Source: CAYXVU01 sp964468725 (GTDB lineage Bacteria > Acidobacteriota > Blastocatellia > UBA7656). Taken from it: 14,050 nt of DNA. The translations under genes and the position numbers were made by a program. Position 1 is the first letter of the stretch; each line of letters begins with the position of its first letter. Shown one piece after another: positions 1-7,467 of this stretch. Below the pieces are notes generated by a model. It did not search any database, had not been told where the DNA came from, and worked only from the letters and a program-made list of their open reading frames with translations. The DNA lies in the NCBI GenBank assembly GCA_964468725.1, contig CAYXVU010000162.1, positions 1 through 14,050 on the forward strand, given 5' to 3'.

Positions 1-722
1 AGCCGCTGCATGATTTGGAGCCGAGCGCGATAGAGGACTCGCAATACGCTGGTTTCTGCACGTTGTCCCATTGTTTCAATTAGCAACGCGCTTTTAACGG
101 TGCCTCGTAAATCGTAGCCCCGTTGTTCGAGAAATTGATTGAAGGGAGCGGTTCCGGGGTTTTGATAGCTGCGCGCCAGTGAAAGCCGTACCAAAATGCG
201 TAGGCGCATGCCGTAATCCAATCGGAGCGTTTCGAATTGGGAGTCAGACGACTGCTCAGGAAGAGGGAGAAAGAGCCATACGCGCCCGCTGGTCAGGTAC
301 AAATTGCCGCGCGCCTTCAATTGCTCAACTTCGAGATCAAGGAAACAGGCTTCGGGAGCTGGTTCGGGAGGAAGCCGCAACCAACCTGTGACCTCGACAG
401 GGTCGTCTGCTGTAAAGAGGTTCGATTCGTATAAAGATTTGAGCTGGGTTGGAGAGTGGTTTTGTCTTTCAGTCTGTGAGAGGGCTGCTCCGCTGGCAAG
501 ACAGCCGAGGAGCAAGGCGGTCGTTGTCAATCGGCTTCGTCGGTATCGCAAGCCGATGAGCGTGATGATTAATGATGCTATCAACGGGCAAGTCGCTAGA
601 TTGGTATCCCATCCACCCTGACGGTCGGCGAAGATGCCCGCAAGCAATGAGGCGGTAAGGTAAAGGAATGGTTGCTGATGCAACGCGAATGTTGATGGTT
701 GATGAGTATGATCAGGACTCAT
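1..722 (-). CDS. comEC: ComEC/Rec2-family competence protein, N-terminal part (3' end beyond window)
   Basis: The reading frame is open from an ATG at 722 down to base 1, giving 240 codons without a stop, so the gene is cut by the left edge. The start has an AGAGAGG ribosome binding site six to seven bases upstream. The translation begins MSPDHTHQPSTFALHQQPFL. It has three hydrophobic segments at about residues 17-31, 44-58 and 66-81, then a soluble stretch. That stretch carries the ComEC-type NPG...F..FL..RGYDLRGTVKS pattern near residues 187-212. In known ComEC proteins, membrane helices flank an N-terminal OB-like domain (DUF4131), followed by a polytopic channel that moves single-stranded DNA into the cytoplasm during transformation. 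Only the N-terminal domain is visible here, so channel and nuclease-like domains cannot be checked. The family call rests on topology and this motif. Confidence 0.72.
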   Translation of the reverse strand, partial: MSPDHTHQPSTFALHQQPFLYLTASLLAGIFADRQGGWDTNLATCPLIASLIITLIGLRYRRSRLTTTALLLGCLASGAALSQTERQNHSPTQLKSLYESNLFTADDPVEVTGWLRLPPEPAPEACFLDLEVEQLKARGNLYLTSGRVWLFLPLPEQSSDSQFETLRLDYGMRLRILVRLSLARSYQNPGTAPFNQFLEQRGYDLRGTVKSALLIETMGQRAETSVLRVLYRARLQIMQR

Positions 723-964
723 TGCAAACCTCTCTTGGTTGTGATGACTCGGAAAATCGGGTGTTCAGGGGGAGGGAAGCGGTAGCCCGCAGCAATCCGG
801 TCGCCTCAGTCAAGCGCGCAGAAAATCGCAGTTGAGCGAGAGGGTCTTGGACTGCATAGCGATACGATGGTAATCCGTTGAATCTTTGTTCAATCTCTCT
901 TTTCGTACTCACCGATTCGAGAGCAGAGCCGCACGGGCGGATGCCTGCAACTGGCGCTTCAGCA

Positions 965-1393
965 ATGCAACTACAGTTGACAATCGGTTGGCGTGCAGAA
1001 CATCATCTTGCCCATATGGACGAGCGCCAATTGGATGATTTGCAACTTGACATCATTGCCTTTGCCAGATCGGTCGAAGCTCCGGATGATTCTTTCTTAG
1101 TGCATTGCCCGGAACTCGAAGAGGGGGAGGTGATTCGTTCGGTGATTGATGGCTTGACGCTGGCTTTCATCAGCTTTTGCTATCATCGCCATCCGCGCGG
1201 GCCAAACGTTCATGAATTGATGGAGAGGCTCGAAGCCGTCAAACCCGATTCTGCCGAAGCGCGCGAATTAGAGCAACAAGCCGATGATGCCGCCGCGATG
1301 CAAATCCCGTTTATTGTGACGCTCAATAAGCTTCTGGAAGACTATTATGACCTACGCTGCCAACTGGAAGCGCTCTTCGTTATGAAAGACTGA
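965..1393 (+). CDS. Hypothetical protein, small acidic, unrecognised
   Basis: I do not recognise a family. From the ATG at 965 the product is 142 residues, beginning MQLQLTIGWRAEHHLAHMDE and ending LEALFVMKD. It is rich in Glu, Asp, Leu and Ala. It has no signal peptide or clear membrane segment, although residues around DGLTLAFISFCYHRHPRG are locally hydrophobic. The pattern suggests a mostly helical cytoplasmic protein. The start is uncertain: an in-frame ATG at 941 adds eight residues and a TTG at 878 adds 29, and none has a convincing Shine-Dalgarno sequence. This is the only plus-strand gene I accept. It is divergent from comEC and convergent with the zinc-ribbon gene, whose stop lies only four bases beyond this stop. 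Codon-like composition and length make it probably real. Confidence 0.6.
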   Translation: MQLQLTIGWRAEHHLAHMDERQLDDLQLDIIAFARSVEAPDDSFLVHCPELEEGEVIRSVIDGLTLAFISFCYHRHPRGPNVHELMERLEAVKPDSAEARELEQQADDAAAMQIPFIVTLNKLLEDYYDLRCQLEALFVMKD

Positions 1394-1397
1394 TCGG

Positions 1398-1952
1398 TTA
1401 GCGATTCGGATATTGATCGTAAAACTCCTGTGGCCGCGCTGCCATATCAATGATTGACCAAATGTACAGAGCAAAGTTGGGCAAAAACAGCAGTATCCAT
1501 GTCCACAAGGGATTGAAGATGGTTATATGCAGGGCAAAAGTTAGCCAGAATTTCCAAGCGTCACGTTTGTAGGTATAGAGCCAAGCAAAATTGCCCAGAA
1601 AGATCGCTAATAATACTGCCGCCGTCTTATCTTTCCTCTCTACCGGATAACTGATCGGTGCAAGAGGTTGTTGCAAATAATAGTTTGGTTGCATCGGCGG
1701 CGGGTAAGGCTGTTGATAAGTTGGTTGGGGTTGATAAACCGGTTGTGTGGGCTGATATGGGTCTTGATAGGGCTGCGGCTGCTGATAGGGCTGTTGATAG
1801 GGCTGTTGGGGCGGCGGCGGTTGAGGTTGAGGCGGCCAGTCGCCAACCGCAGAAGGAGGCGTCCAAGAAGCAACTGTACCGCCGCAACGCGGACAAAAAC
1901 GCGCGATGTCACTTACACTATGGCCACACGACTGACACGTTACTTGTCCCAT
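1398..1952 (-). CDS. Zinc-ribbon protein with Pro/Gln/Tyr-rich linker and C-terminal membrane helices
   Basis: The 184-residue product starts with a zinc ribbon: Cys6, Cys9, Cys20 and Cys23 form two CxxC knuckles in the family pattern CxSCGxxV...FCPRCG. Residues about 30-100 are a low-complexity linker dominated by Pro, Gln and Tyr with PYQQ-like units. From about residue 107 a KDK motif leads into two or three hydrophobic helices (about 109-126, 133-148, 150-168), resembling a TM2-type membrane domain (inference). The expected topology is a cytoplasmic zinc ribbon tethered to the inner membrane. The ATG at 1952 has a GAGG element seven bases upstream. Proteins of this layout are common and mostly of unknown function; the specific role is unknown. 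Its 3' end abuts the convergent gene at 1393 with no room for a terminator. Confidence 0.82.
   Translation of the reverse strand: MGQVTCQSCGHSVSDIARFCPRCGGTVASWTPPSAVGDWPPQPQPPPPQQPYQQPYQQPQPYQDPYQPTQPVYQPQPTYQQPYPPPMQPNYYLQQPLAPISYPVERKDKTAAVLLAIFLGNFAWLYTYKRDAWKFWLTFALHITIFNPLWTWILLFLPNFALYIWSIIDMAARPQEFYDQYPNR
1770..1810 (-). repeat. Imperfect 12-bp tandem repeat encoding PYQQ units
   Basis: On the plus strand the unit gctgttgatagg and close variants recur several times. On the coding strand each 12-base unit gives four codons, Pro-Tyr-Gln-Gln. The unit length is a multiple of three, so copy-number change would alter linker length without shifting the frame. Confidence 0.6.
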
Positions 1953-2045
1953 ATCCTGCCCTCAACTCTGTCTCCCTTGCGTTCTCCCGGTGTCGGAAAG
2001 CCAGACCGTTGCCCGCTCTCCTACGCCAAAACGAGATGGCAAAGT

Positions 2046-2432
2046 TCAATCCTCATCACTCTCATCATCGGCATCGGCGGGGCTGGCTTGTGATGCAGAT
2101 AACCCTTTTACTTCGGCTGAAATCTCAGCGCGACGTTGTTTTGCCAACTTCATAATCATCGAAAGGTGTTTGCGTGCGCGGCGTGCTGCTGCCTTGCTAC
2201 CCTTTTGTCGGAAGGCCATATTCTCAGCGGCAAAACGACCGACTTCGACTAATAACTGTCCAGTGGTGCTACCCTGTGAGCGCCGGTCAAAGAGTCTGCG
2301 TTCGCGTCCGCTGCGGCGCTCCGGTATACCGGGGGGCGGCCCTAAATCAACTTTTCTGCGATCCTCCTTGCGACGTTCTTCACCTTCTCGTCTCTCCGAG
2401 TCTACCCAATTCATCTGAATTTCATCTGCCAT
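2046..2432 (-). CDS. Small charged protein with repeated RRxxDRR motifs, function unknown
   Basis: The 128-residue product is highly charged. Its N-terminal half holds two RR clusters: ERRKEDRR near residues 19-26, and ERRSGRERRLFDRR near residues 38-51. A basic, probably helical middle follows (KAAARRARKHLSMIMKLAKQRRAE), and the protein ends in an acidic tail, DADDESDED. No signal peptide or membrane helix is present. RRxxDRR motifs occur in many short bacterial proteins, often near PilZ or signalling proteins, but I cannot assign a function. The basic-then-acidic layout could suit a nucleic-acid-associated protein (inference). The start at 2432 is supported by AGGAGA about seven bases upstream. 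A plausible sigma70-like promoter lies at 2518-2545, so the gene probably has its own promoter downstream of recN. Confidence 0.72.
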   Translation of the reverse strand: MADEIQMNWVDSERREGEERRKEDRRKVDLGPPPGIPERRSGRERRLFDRRSQGSTTGQLLVEVGRFAAENMAFRQKGSKAAARRARKHLSMIMKLAKQRRAEISAEVKGLSASQASPADADDESDED

Positions 2433-2448
2433 TATTTTCTCCTGAATA

Positions 2449-2477
2449 AGGTAATCAGATTCGCAATTCTATTACCT
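2449..2477. promoter_or_regulatory. Inverted repeat in the 5' leader of the RR-motif gene
   Basis: The arms aggtaat (2449-2455) and attacct (2471-2477) are perfect 7-base complements with a 15-base spacer, and the inner arm lies just upstream of the RBS. It could be an operator or a leader hairpin. The spacer is long for a stable hairpin, so the functional call is weak. Confidence 0.3.
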
Positions 2478-2517
2478 GTAATGAGCAAGTGTCCCACAAA
2501 GGAATAAAGCACCGCCT

Positions 2518-2545
2518 AGTCTAGCACAGAGTTGTATGGTTTCAA
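2518..2545 (-). promoter_or_regulatory. Predicted sigma70-type promoter for the RR-motif gene
   Basis: On the minus strand a -35 TTGAAA (2545-2540) and a -10 TAGACT (2523-2518) are 16 bases apart. The -10 is preceded by TGC, an extended -10 element. The predicted start near 2511 leaves a leader of about 79 bases before the ATG at 2432. The -35 matches consensus at five of six positions and the -10 at four of six. Confidence 0.5.
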
Positions 2546-2609
2546 GGCAATGTTTGGAAGCGACTTCAAAGCTTACCCCGCAGAGGTGACAAAAGGTGTG
2601 AGGGGCAGG

Positions 2610-2632
2610 GGATAAGTATTGCCGCCTTATCC
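2610..2632. repeat. Inverted repeat overlapping the recN stop codon
   Basis: The arms ggataag (2610-2616) and cttatcc (2626-2632) are perfect 7-bp complements with a 9-base loop, and they overlap the recN TAA at 2627-2629. The T-run (tttt, 2633-2636) follows on the plus-strand side, not the recN side. As a terminator it would therefore face antisense transcription. It is weak for either role. Confidence 0.35.
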
Positions 2633-4318
2633 TTTTAACATCTCTCTTGCATGGCGACGGGCTGTCTCCGTTATCTCCGCTCCGGTCAACATCCGCGCCA
2701 ACTCTTCGATTCGGCCTTTACGATCCAGTTTATCGAGTTGGATTTCGGTCTGTCCGCTAATGACCTCTTTGCGAACTAAGAGGTGGCAATCAGCAAAGCG
2801 CGCCATCTGCGGCTGATGCGTAACGCACAGTACTTGATTGGTTGCTGACAAGGTCTTCAATTTGATGCCAACCGCCTCGGCAACCCGCCCGCCGATGCCG
2901 GTGTCAATCTCATCAAAGACGATGGTGCGCGGAAATTCCGAAGCGTTGGCGACCGTCTTGAGCACCAACATCAAACGCGAGGCTTCACCGCCGGAGGCGA
3001 CTTTGGCAAGCGGTCGGAGGCCTTCACCGGGATTAGCGGAAAAGAAGAATTCGATGCGATCCATTCCGCGCGCGCTGAATCCGTCTGTGGCCTCTGCGCC
3101 AGCAGGTGCGGGCATCTGTACTTTGGTTTCGAAACGCGAGTTCTCTAACGCAACCTCTGTCAGGGCGCTTACAACCGCCTGATCGAACGATTGAGCAGCC
3201 GTAACGCGCTGGTTGTGCAGATCATTGGCCACTCGTCGGTAACGCTGCTGCGCTTTTTCGAGTGCCGCCCGCAGTTCACGTTCGCGCTCGTCGCTGTGTT
3301 CGATATTGGCCAACCGTTCTTTCGAGCGCGCCAGATGTTCTAATGCCGTCTCAATCGCCCCGCCGTATTTGCGTTTGAGCCGAGACAGTTCGGCCAAACG
3401 ATCTTCAATGTCGCCAAGTCGTTCGGGGGAAAACTCCAGTCTGTTGGTGAAGTCACGCAAGGAATAGGCGAGATCGTCGAGCAAGGCGCGGGCGGATTCC
3501 AATCCTTCCCCATAGCTGCGAAAGTTTGTATCGTACTCTCCTAATTCATCAATTCGCCGCATGGCTTGGCGTAAGCGCGAGATAGCCGAGTCATGATCTT
3601 CATAAATCAGTGCGATGCATTCCGTGCAGAGGGTAGTGATCTTCTCTACATTGGTGAGGCGACGGCGCTCTTCTTCCAGTTGTTCGTCTTCACCGGCAAC
3701 CAATTCGGCGCGTTCCAGTTCGTCAATTTGAAATCGTAATAGGTCGCTCAGTTGCAGCTTATCGGCTTCATCTTTGTGCAACTCTTCCAACTCGCGTTTG
3801 AGGCTTGCCCACTGTTTGTAGTGCATGGCCACCTCTTGTCGTAGTTCGGAGACGGCGGCATAAGCGTCCAACAGTTCGAGATGGGTGTCCGGGTCGAAAA
3901 GTGTTTGTTGTTCGCCTTGTCCGTGAATATCAACCAAATAGGCGCGCAAATCGCGCAGCAATGATTGGGTAGCCAATTGGTGATTGATGAAGATTTTATT
4001 CTTCCCACTAGCGGAAATCTCTCTGCGAATGAGCAACTCGTTGCGGTCGCGCTCTTCCAACGCAATGCCGCAGGATTCAAGCAAGGATTCGAGTTCTGGA
4101 TTCCGCTCGACGGAAAACAGACCTTCGACAAAGGCTTTCGAAGCGCCGGATTTTAAGAGGTCGGATGAAAATCTGCCGCCGATCAATATGCCCAGCGCAT
4201 CAACGATGATCGATTTGCCGGAACCAGTCTCGCCCGTGAGCAGATTCAACCCCAGTTCAAATTCGACCTGTAGCTCGTCAATCAGCGCAAAGTTGGAGAT
4301 GTTCAAAACCGTAAGCAT
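2627..4318 (-). CDS. recN: DNA repair protein RecN (SMC-like ATPase)
   Basis: RecN is a cytoplasmic SMC-like ATPase that binds double-strand break ends and helps RecA-dependent recombination repair. The 563-residue length fits the family (E. coli about 553). The N-terminus reads MLTVLNISNFALIDELQVEF, with Walker A GETGSGKS at residues 29-36. A long coiled-coil middle, rich in Glu, Arg and Leu (about 155-380), follows. The C-terminal lobe has the ABC signature SGGE at 442-445, Walker B FDEIDTG at 468-474 and the switch segment VTHQPQ at 499-504. All catalytic motifs are intact. The ATG at 4318 has no strong Shine-Dalgarno sequence, but an upstream ATG is out of frame. The gene lies 38 bases downstream of gmhB on the same strand, so the two are probably co-transcribed. 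Confidence 0.97.
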   Translation of the reverse strand: MLTVLNISNFALIDELQVEFELGLNLLTGETGSGKSIIVDALGILIGGRFSSDLLKSGASKAFVEGLFSVERNPELESLLESCGIALEERDRNELLIRREISASGKNKIFINHQLATQSLLRDLRAYLVDIHGQGEQQTLFDPDTHLELLDAYAAVSELRQEVAMHYKQWASLKRELEELHKDEADKLQLSDLLRFQIDELERAELVAGEDEQLEEERRRLTNVEKITTLCTECIALIYEDHDSAISRLRQAMRRIDELGEYDTNFRSYGEGLESARALLDDLAYSLRDFTNRLEFSPERLGDIEDRLAELSRLKRKYGGAIETALEHLARSKERLANIEHSDERERELRAALEKAQQRYRRVANDLHNQRVTAAQSFDQAVVSALTEVALENSRFETKVQMPAPAGAEATDGFSARGMDRIEFFFSANPGEGLRPLAKVASGGEASRLMLVLKTVANASEFPRTIVFDEIDTGIGGRVAEAVGIKLKTLSATNQVLCVTHQPQMARFADCHLLVRKEVISGQTEIQLDKLDRKGRIEELARMLTGAEITETARRHAREMLKG

Positions 4319-4356
4319 GCGTTTCGTGCATCAGGATTGAAGTTGAGCAGCCAAAA

Positions 4357-4953
4357 TTACCGTTGCCACTCTTGGCTGTCAAGGATGCGCTTCACGGCTT
4401 CGTATAGATTGTCTGCAATCCAGGTCGGGTGACAGGGCCATCGGTCGCTATGAGCAAGGGTCTGGTTGCCGTAACCGGTCAGCACCAGTACGCTTTTTGC
4501 TCCGACATTAGCCGCCAGATTTATATCGCTGGCCTTGTCCCCAATCACAAAAGAGAGTGGCAAATCAATGGCATGTTCTTGAACGGCGCGGTAAATCAGA
4601 GCAGGCTGCGGCTTTCGACAATCGCAGGCGCGGCGATAGGTGGCGTCACCGTAGCGCGGGTGATGCGGGCAGAAGTAGATGGCGTCAATTCGCGCATGCT
4701 CTTGCGCTAATAATGCTTGCAAATGGTCATGCATATCGGTAAGCCGCGCTTCGCTGAACAGTCCGCGTGCGATGCCTGATTGGTTGGTGACGAGGATCGC
4801 TTTCAAGCCGGACTGATTGATTAGGCGAATGGCTTTCGCAGATTCGGGATAGAGGCGAATCTCTTCCGGGTGCGAAGCGTAGCCGATGTCTTCGTTTATG
4901 GTTCCGTCGCGGTCGAGGAAGATGGCAGGTCTTAACTTAGACTCTTCTGTCAT
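4357..4953 (-). CDS. gmhB: D-glycero-D-manno-heptose 1,7-bisphosphate 7-phosphatase
   Basis: GmhB is a HAD-superfamily phosphatase that removes the 7-phosphate of D-glycero-D-manno-heptose 1,7-bisphosphate in the cytoplasmic pathway supplying heptose for LPS core or other glycans. The 198-residue product has HAD motif I DRDGT with Asp14 (nucleophile) and Asp16 (acid/base), motif II VTNQSG at 55-60, Lys114 in CRKP, and motif IV GDKASD with Asp139 and Asp143. The GmhB-type zinc loop is present: Cys95 and His97 in CPHHP, then Cys110 and Cys112 in CDCRKP. This separates it from the histidinol-phosphatase relatives that lack the loop less clearly, so a HisB-N-like activity remains a minor alternative. 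The ATG at 4953 has a GGAG only two bases upstream. A TAGAAT lies six bases before the ATG, so a leaderless transcript is possible. Confidence 0.93.
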   Translation of the reverse strand: MTEESKLRPAIFLDRDGTINEDIGYASHPEEIRLYPESAKAIRLINQSGLKAILVTNQSGIARGLFSEARLTDMHDHLQALLAQEHARIDAIYFCPHHPRYGDATYRRACDCRKPQPALIYRAVQEHAIDLPLSFVIGDKASDINLAANVGAKSVLVLTGYGNQTLAHSDRWPCHPTWIADNLYEAVKRILDSQEWQR

Positions 4954-4959
4954 AGCTCC

Positions 4960-4965
4960 ATTCTA
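4960..4965 (-). promoter_or_regulatory. Candidate -10 element directly upstream of gmhB
   Basis: The minus strand reads TAGAAT, matching TATAAT at five of six positions, and ends six bases before the gmhB ATG. This spacing is typical of leaderless promoters. No good -35 was found at 16-18 bases, so this is tentative. Confidence 0.25.
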
Positions 4966-4997
4966 CCAAATGAAAGGAGCCGCAATCGGCGGCTCCT
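4966..4997 (-). terminator. Rho-independent terminator-like hairpin after the S8 protease gene
   Basis: On the minus strand the arms AGGAGCCGC (4997-4989) and GCGGCTCCT (4983-4975) form a perfect 9-bp stem with a 5-base loop CGATT. It is followed by TTCATTT, a short imperfect U-tract. It lies between the protease stop at 5046 and the gmhB start at 4953, so it probably ends the protease module transcript. Confidence 0.65.
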
Positions 4998-5045
4998 GCT
5001 ACTGAAGGGTTACATTCGATTCAGGCATCGCGAAACTCTCATCCG

Positions 5046-7436
5046 TCAGGGGGTGAGAGTAACTGATAAAACCGTTGTCCCTACCGCATTGCGAATTTCA
5101 ATGTGTTGTATGTTGGTGATTGGGCGAATGAAAGCGGGCAGTGCCAGCTTTCCGGGTTCGGTGGCCGTGCTCCATTCAACTTCGATCTCGCCCTTATCAT
5201 TGGCACGGAAATCACCCATTGAGAAGCCGTCAATAATGATAAAGTAGAGGCGGCTTGATTCAATGTCTTCGGCTTCGATCTTGAGGTCTTCGCGTTGACC
5301 GCGCACCCGAATTCGGACTTTGCCGCTGGCATCCGGGTCTGCGCCCGTGGGCATAAAATTTACTTCCCGATCAATCTCTTGACCGCCGCCCCCGCCCCCG
5401 CCCCCGCCCCCGTCATCTTCAGGGTCGTCGTCGCCAATTTCCGAGCCGCCGGGTTGAAAGGTTCCTTGTAAGATCAAACTGCCGGAGAGATCGAAAATTT
5501 GAATGTGGCTGATATTGATTGCAGGCAGTAGCGTAGCGGGTAGGAAGCGACCGCTGGAGCCATCGCTGGTGAAGATTGCTTTAACGAAGCCGGTGCGCGT
5601 GACATCGGTAATCATTCCCAAATTCATGCCATCTGCGAAGATGACATAGGTGTTGCCGATTTGCAGGCGTTCGGCTTCGACACTGAGCGACTGCCGCTCC
5701 GCTTCGACATGAACGCGCGCTTTGCCGCCTGATTGTGACCCGGCGAGGGCCGAGAAGAGGCGCGCCTCTTTTTCCGTCTTCTGATCGGTAGGGGTGGCAA
5801 TGGGAGAGCCGAAGTCCCCACCTAAGATGACCAGTCCGCTGCTGGCTAGCCGCAACTCGACGCGGCGGATTTTGGTTACCGGGTTGAAGGCTGTCGGCAG
5901 ACTGCCATCATCGGTTGAGAACTCCAATTTGATACCGCCCAGACCCGTAGAAACGATGTTGTCACGCAGCAAAACATTGTTGACGAATAGCTGATAGAGT
6001 TGTCGAGGCGCAATCCCGCGTACTTCGATTTCAAACTCTTGTTTTGAGCCGACGATCTGAATCTCGGCTTTCCCTTCGCCTTGCACAGAGGCAACCCGTA
6101 GCAGCGATGTTTCGGCAAAGAGGCTGCGTACCGGCGGCGCGCAATCCGTATTCAAGCATTCCAAAGGCTTGAGCAGATCGAGGCGACCTTTGCCCAGTTT
6201 GCCACTGAAGCCGGGATTTTGGGCGTCAATGTTGATGGCGGCGTCTTCGATAGTCTTTTTGATATCGGGAATGTTTGTATCGAGCGCGGCGATGAGCGCG
6301 GCTTCTCCGGCTGCGAAGGGGGCGGCGAATGAAGTGCCGCTCCATTGCGCGTATCCGCCTTCAGCGCCGGGGTAGGCGCTAATCAGCTTCACGCCGGGCG
6401 CGCTCACATCTACATACTCTCCGAAGTTCGAGAAGTGTGCGCGTTGGCTATTGAGATCAATTGCCGAAACCGCCAGGACATCGAGAGCGCTGGCCGGAAA
6501 TTGCGGCGCTTCGGAGTTTTCATTTCCGGCTGCGGCAATCAAGATACTGCCGCGCTCTTTGGCATAGCGAATGGCGTCGTCGAGTAATGAGGAAAATTCC
6601 GGCATGCCAAAGCTGAGGTTGATAATTTTTGCCCCTTGATCGGCGGCATATTTAATCGCCGAAGCGACGGTGAACTCATCGGCTACGCCGCTAACGGGGA
6701 AAGCGCGAATTGGCATAATCACCGCATCTGGGGCGATCTTCGAGATAATGCCTGCAATGAAGGTTCCGTGTCCGGCGACCGTCTTATTCGGGTCGTCAGG
6801 TAACTCGCGCGGGTCGTTGTCATTGTCAACGAAATCCCAGCCGCGATAATCGTCAATCAGTCCGTCGTTGTCGTTATCAATGCCGTCATTCGGAATGTCT
6901 GCATTGGGACGGCTATCTTGCCACACATGAGCCGAGAGCATGCTGTGCTGATAATCCAGGCCGGTGTCAATGACCGCAATGATGATGCCGCGTCCCGTAG
7001 ATCGCGCGTGCGCTTGTTCTAGTTTCAAAAGGGTAAAGAGTTGCGTCTGGTTGATGAACTCTTCATGCGTTTTCCCCGGCGTCGCAAAGCCGTCGGGGAA
7101 GCTCATAGTAGAACGACCGAAGAGAGCCGGATTGGAGACCACAGGATTGAGGGCGGCACTCAATACGTCCGGGTCTTTAGCAAGCTTCTTGCGGAATTTG
7201 ACCTCTTTCTTCTGTTTCGGTGTCGCTAATAAATAAAAGTTCGTGCCGTATAGATTCTTCAATGTCGTGGTCTTGATGCGCGCATTAACGGCATCAATCG
7301 AAGCGCCGGGTCGCAGTTCGACAACGACTTCGCCTTTACGGAATTCTTGTACGGCAGCCGATTGCGCCCGTAAGCCGGTGGCATAAGTCAAACAGATCAC
7401 ACTCACCAAAAATGGGACGACGGTTCTACGTTTCAT
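5046..7436 (-). CDS. Secreted S8 (subtilisin-like) serine protease with three C-terminal repeats
   Basis: The 796-residue product starts with a signal peptide (KRR, hydrophobic core, predicted cut after LRA near residue 24). A propeptide-like region (about 30-105, GEVVVELRPGASIDAVNARI) follows, as in fervidolysin-type subtilases. The catalytic domain (about 128-425) has Asp157 in IDTG, His223 in GHGT, the oxyanion residue Asn305 in AAAGN, and Ser369 in GTSFAAP, so the triad is intact. Between Asp and His lies an Asp-rich DxDxDG-like loop (187-196), a likely calcium site. Cys427 and Cys432 may form a disulfide. Residues about 443-542, 565-662 and 692-796 form three similar domains sharing GKxxIxV, a central DG or N, and a LPAxxxPIxxIxxIEI segment. 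The last two are split by an acidic linker and ten glycines. The start has GAGG upstream. The gene is 64 bases after the CHAT gene. The substrate is unknown. Confidence 0.95.
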   Translation of the reverse strand: MKRRTVVPFLVSVICLTYATGLRAQSAAVQEFRKGEVVVELRPGASIDAVNARIKTTTLKNLYGTNFYLLATPKQKKEVKFRKKLAKDPDVLSAALNPVVSNPALFGRSTMSFPDGFATPGKTHEEFINQTQLFTLLKLEQAHARSTGRGIIIAVIDTGLDYQHSMLSAHVWQDSRPNADIPNDGIDNDNDGLIDDYRGWDFVDNDNDPRELPDDPNKTVAGHGTFIAGIISKIAPDAVIMPIRAFPVSGVADEFTVASAIKYAADQGAKIINLSFGMPEFSSLLDDAIRYAKERGSILIAAAGNENSEAPQFPASALDVLAVSAIDLNSQRAHFSNFGEYVDVSAPGVKLISAYPGAEGGYAQWSGTSFAAPFAAGEAALIAALDTNIPDIKKTIEDAAINIDAQNPGFSGKLGKGRLDLLKPLECLNTDCAPPVRSLFAETSLLRVASVQGEGKAEIQIVGSKQEFEIEVRGIAPRQLYQLFVNNVLLRDNIVSTGLGGIKLEFSTDDGSLPTAFNPVTKIRRVELRLASSGLVILGGDFGSPIATPTDQKTEKEARLFSALAGSQSGGKARVHVEAERQSLSVEAERLQIGNTYVIFADGMNLGMITDVTRTGFVKAIFTSDGSSGRFLPATLLPAINISHIQIFDLSGSLILQGTFQPGGSEIGDDDPEDDGGGGGGGGGGQEIDREVNFMPTGADPDASGKVRIRVRGQREDLKIEAEDIESSRLYFIIIDGFSMGDFRANDKGEIEVEWSTATEPGKLALPAFIRPITNIQHIEIRNAVGTTVLSVTLTP
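5383..5412 (-). repeat. Hexanucleotide GGGGGC tandem repeat encoding poly-glycine
   Basis: On the coding strand four runs of five G, each separated by a single C (C-runs on the plus strand at 5389-5393, 5395-5399, 5401-5405 and 5407-5411), encode ten glycines with the adjoining GGC GGT. The six-base unit keeps the frame if copies are gained or lost. The pattern fits a G-quadruplex motif with one-base loops. Confidence 0.85.
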
Positions 7437-7467
7437 ACTAACCTCACGTTTTCTAAGACCCGGTTTT

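Noticed and set aside
179..621. Several plus-strand frames of 65-105 codons at the left edge
   Set aside because: They are antisense to the long comEC-like frame, which has a ribosome binding site and family motifs.
712..912. 66-residue minus-strand frame upstream of and overlapping comEC
   Set aside because: It begins with GTG without an RBS, overlaps the comEC start by 11 bases, and its sequence shows no recognisable pattern; it is probably the comEC leader.
1658..2155. Plus-strand frames of 141 and 165 codons
   Set aside because: They run antisense to the low-complexity linker of the zinc-ribbon gene and into the next gene; their Arg/Leu or Val/Ala bias mirrors the repeat on the opposite strand.
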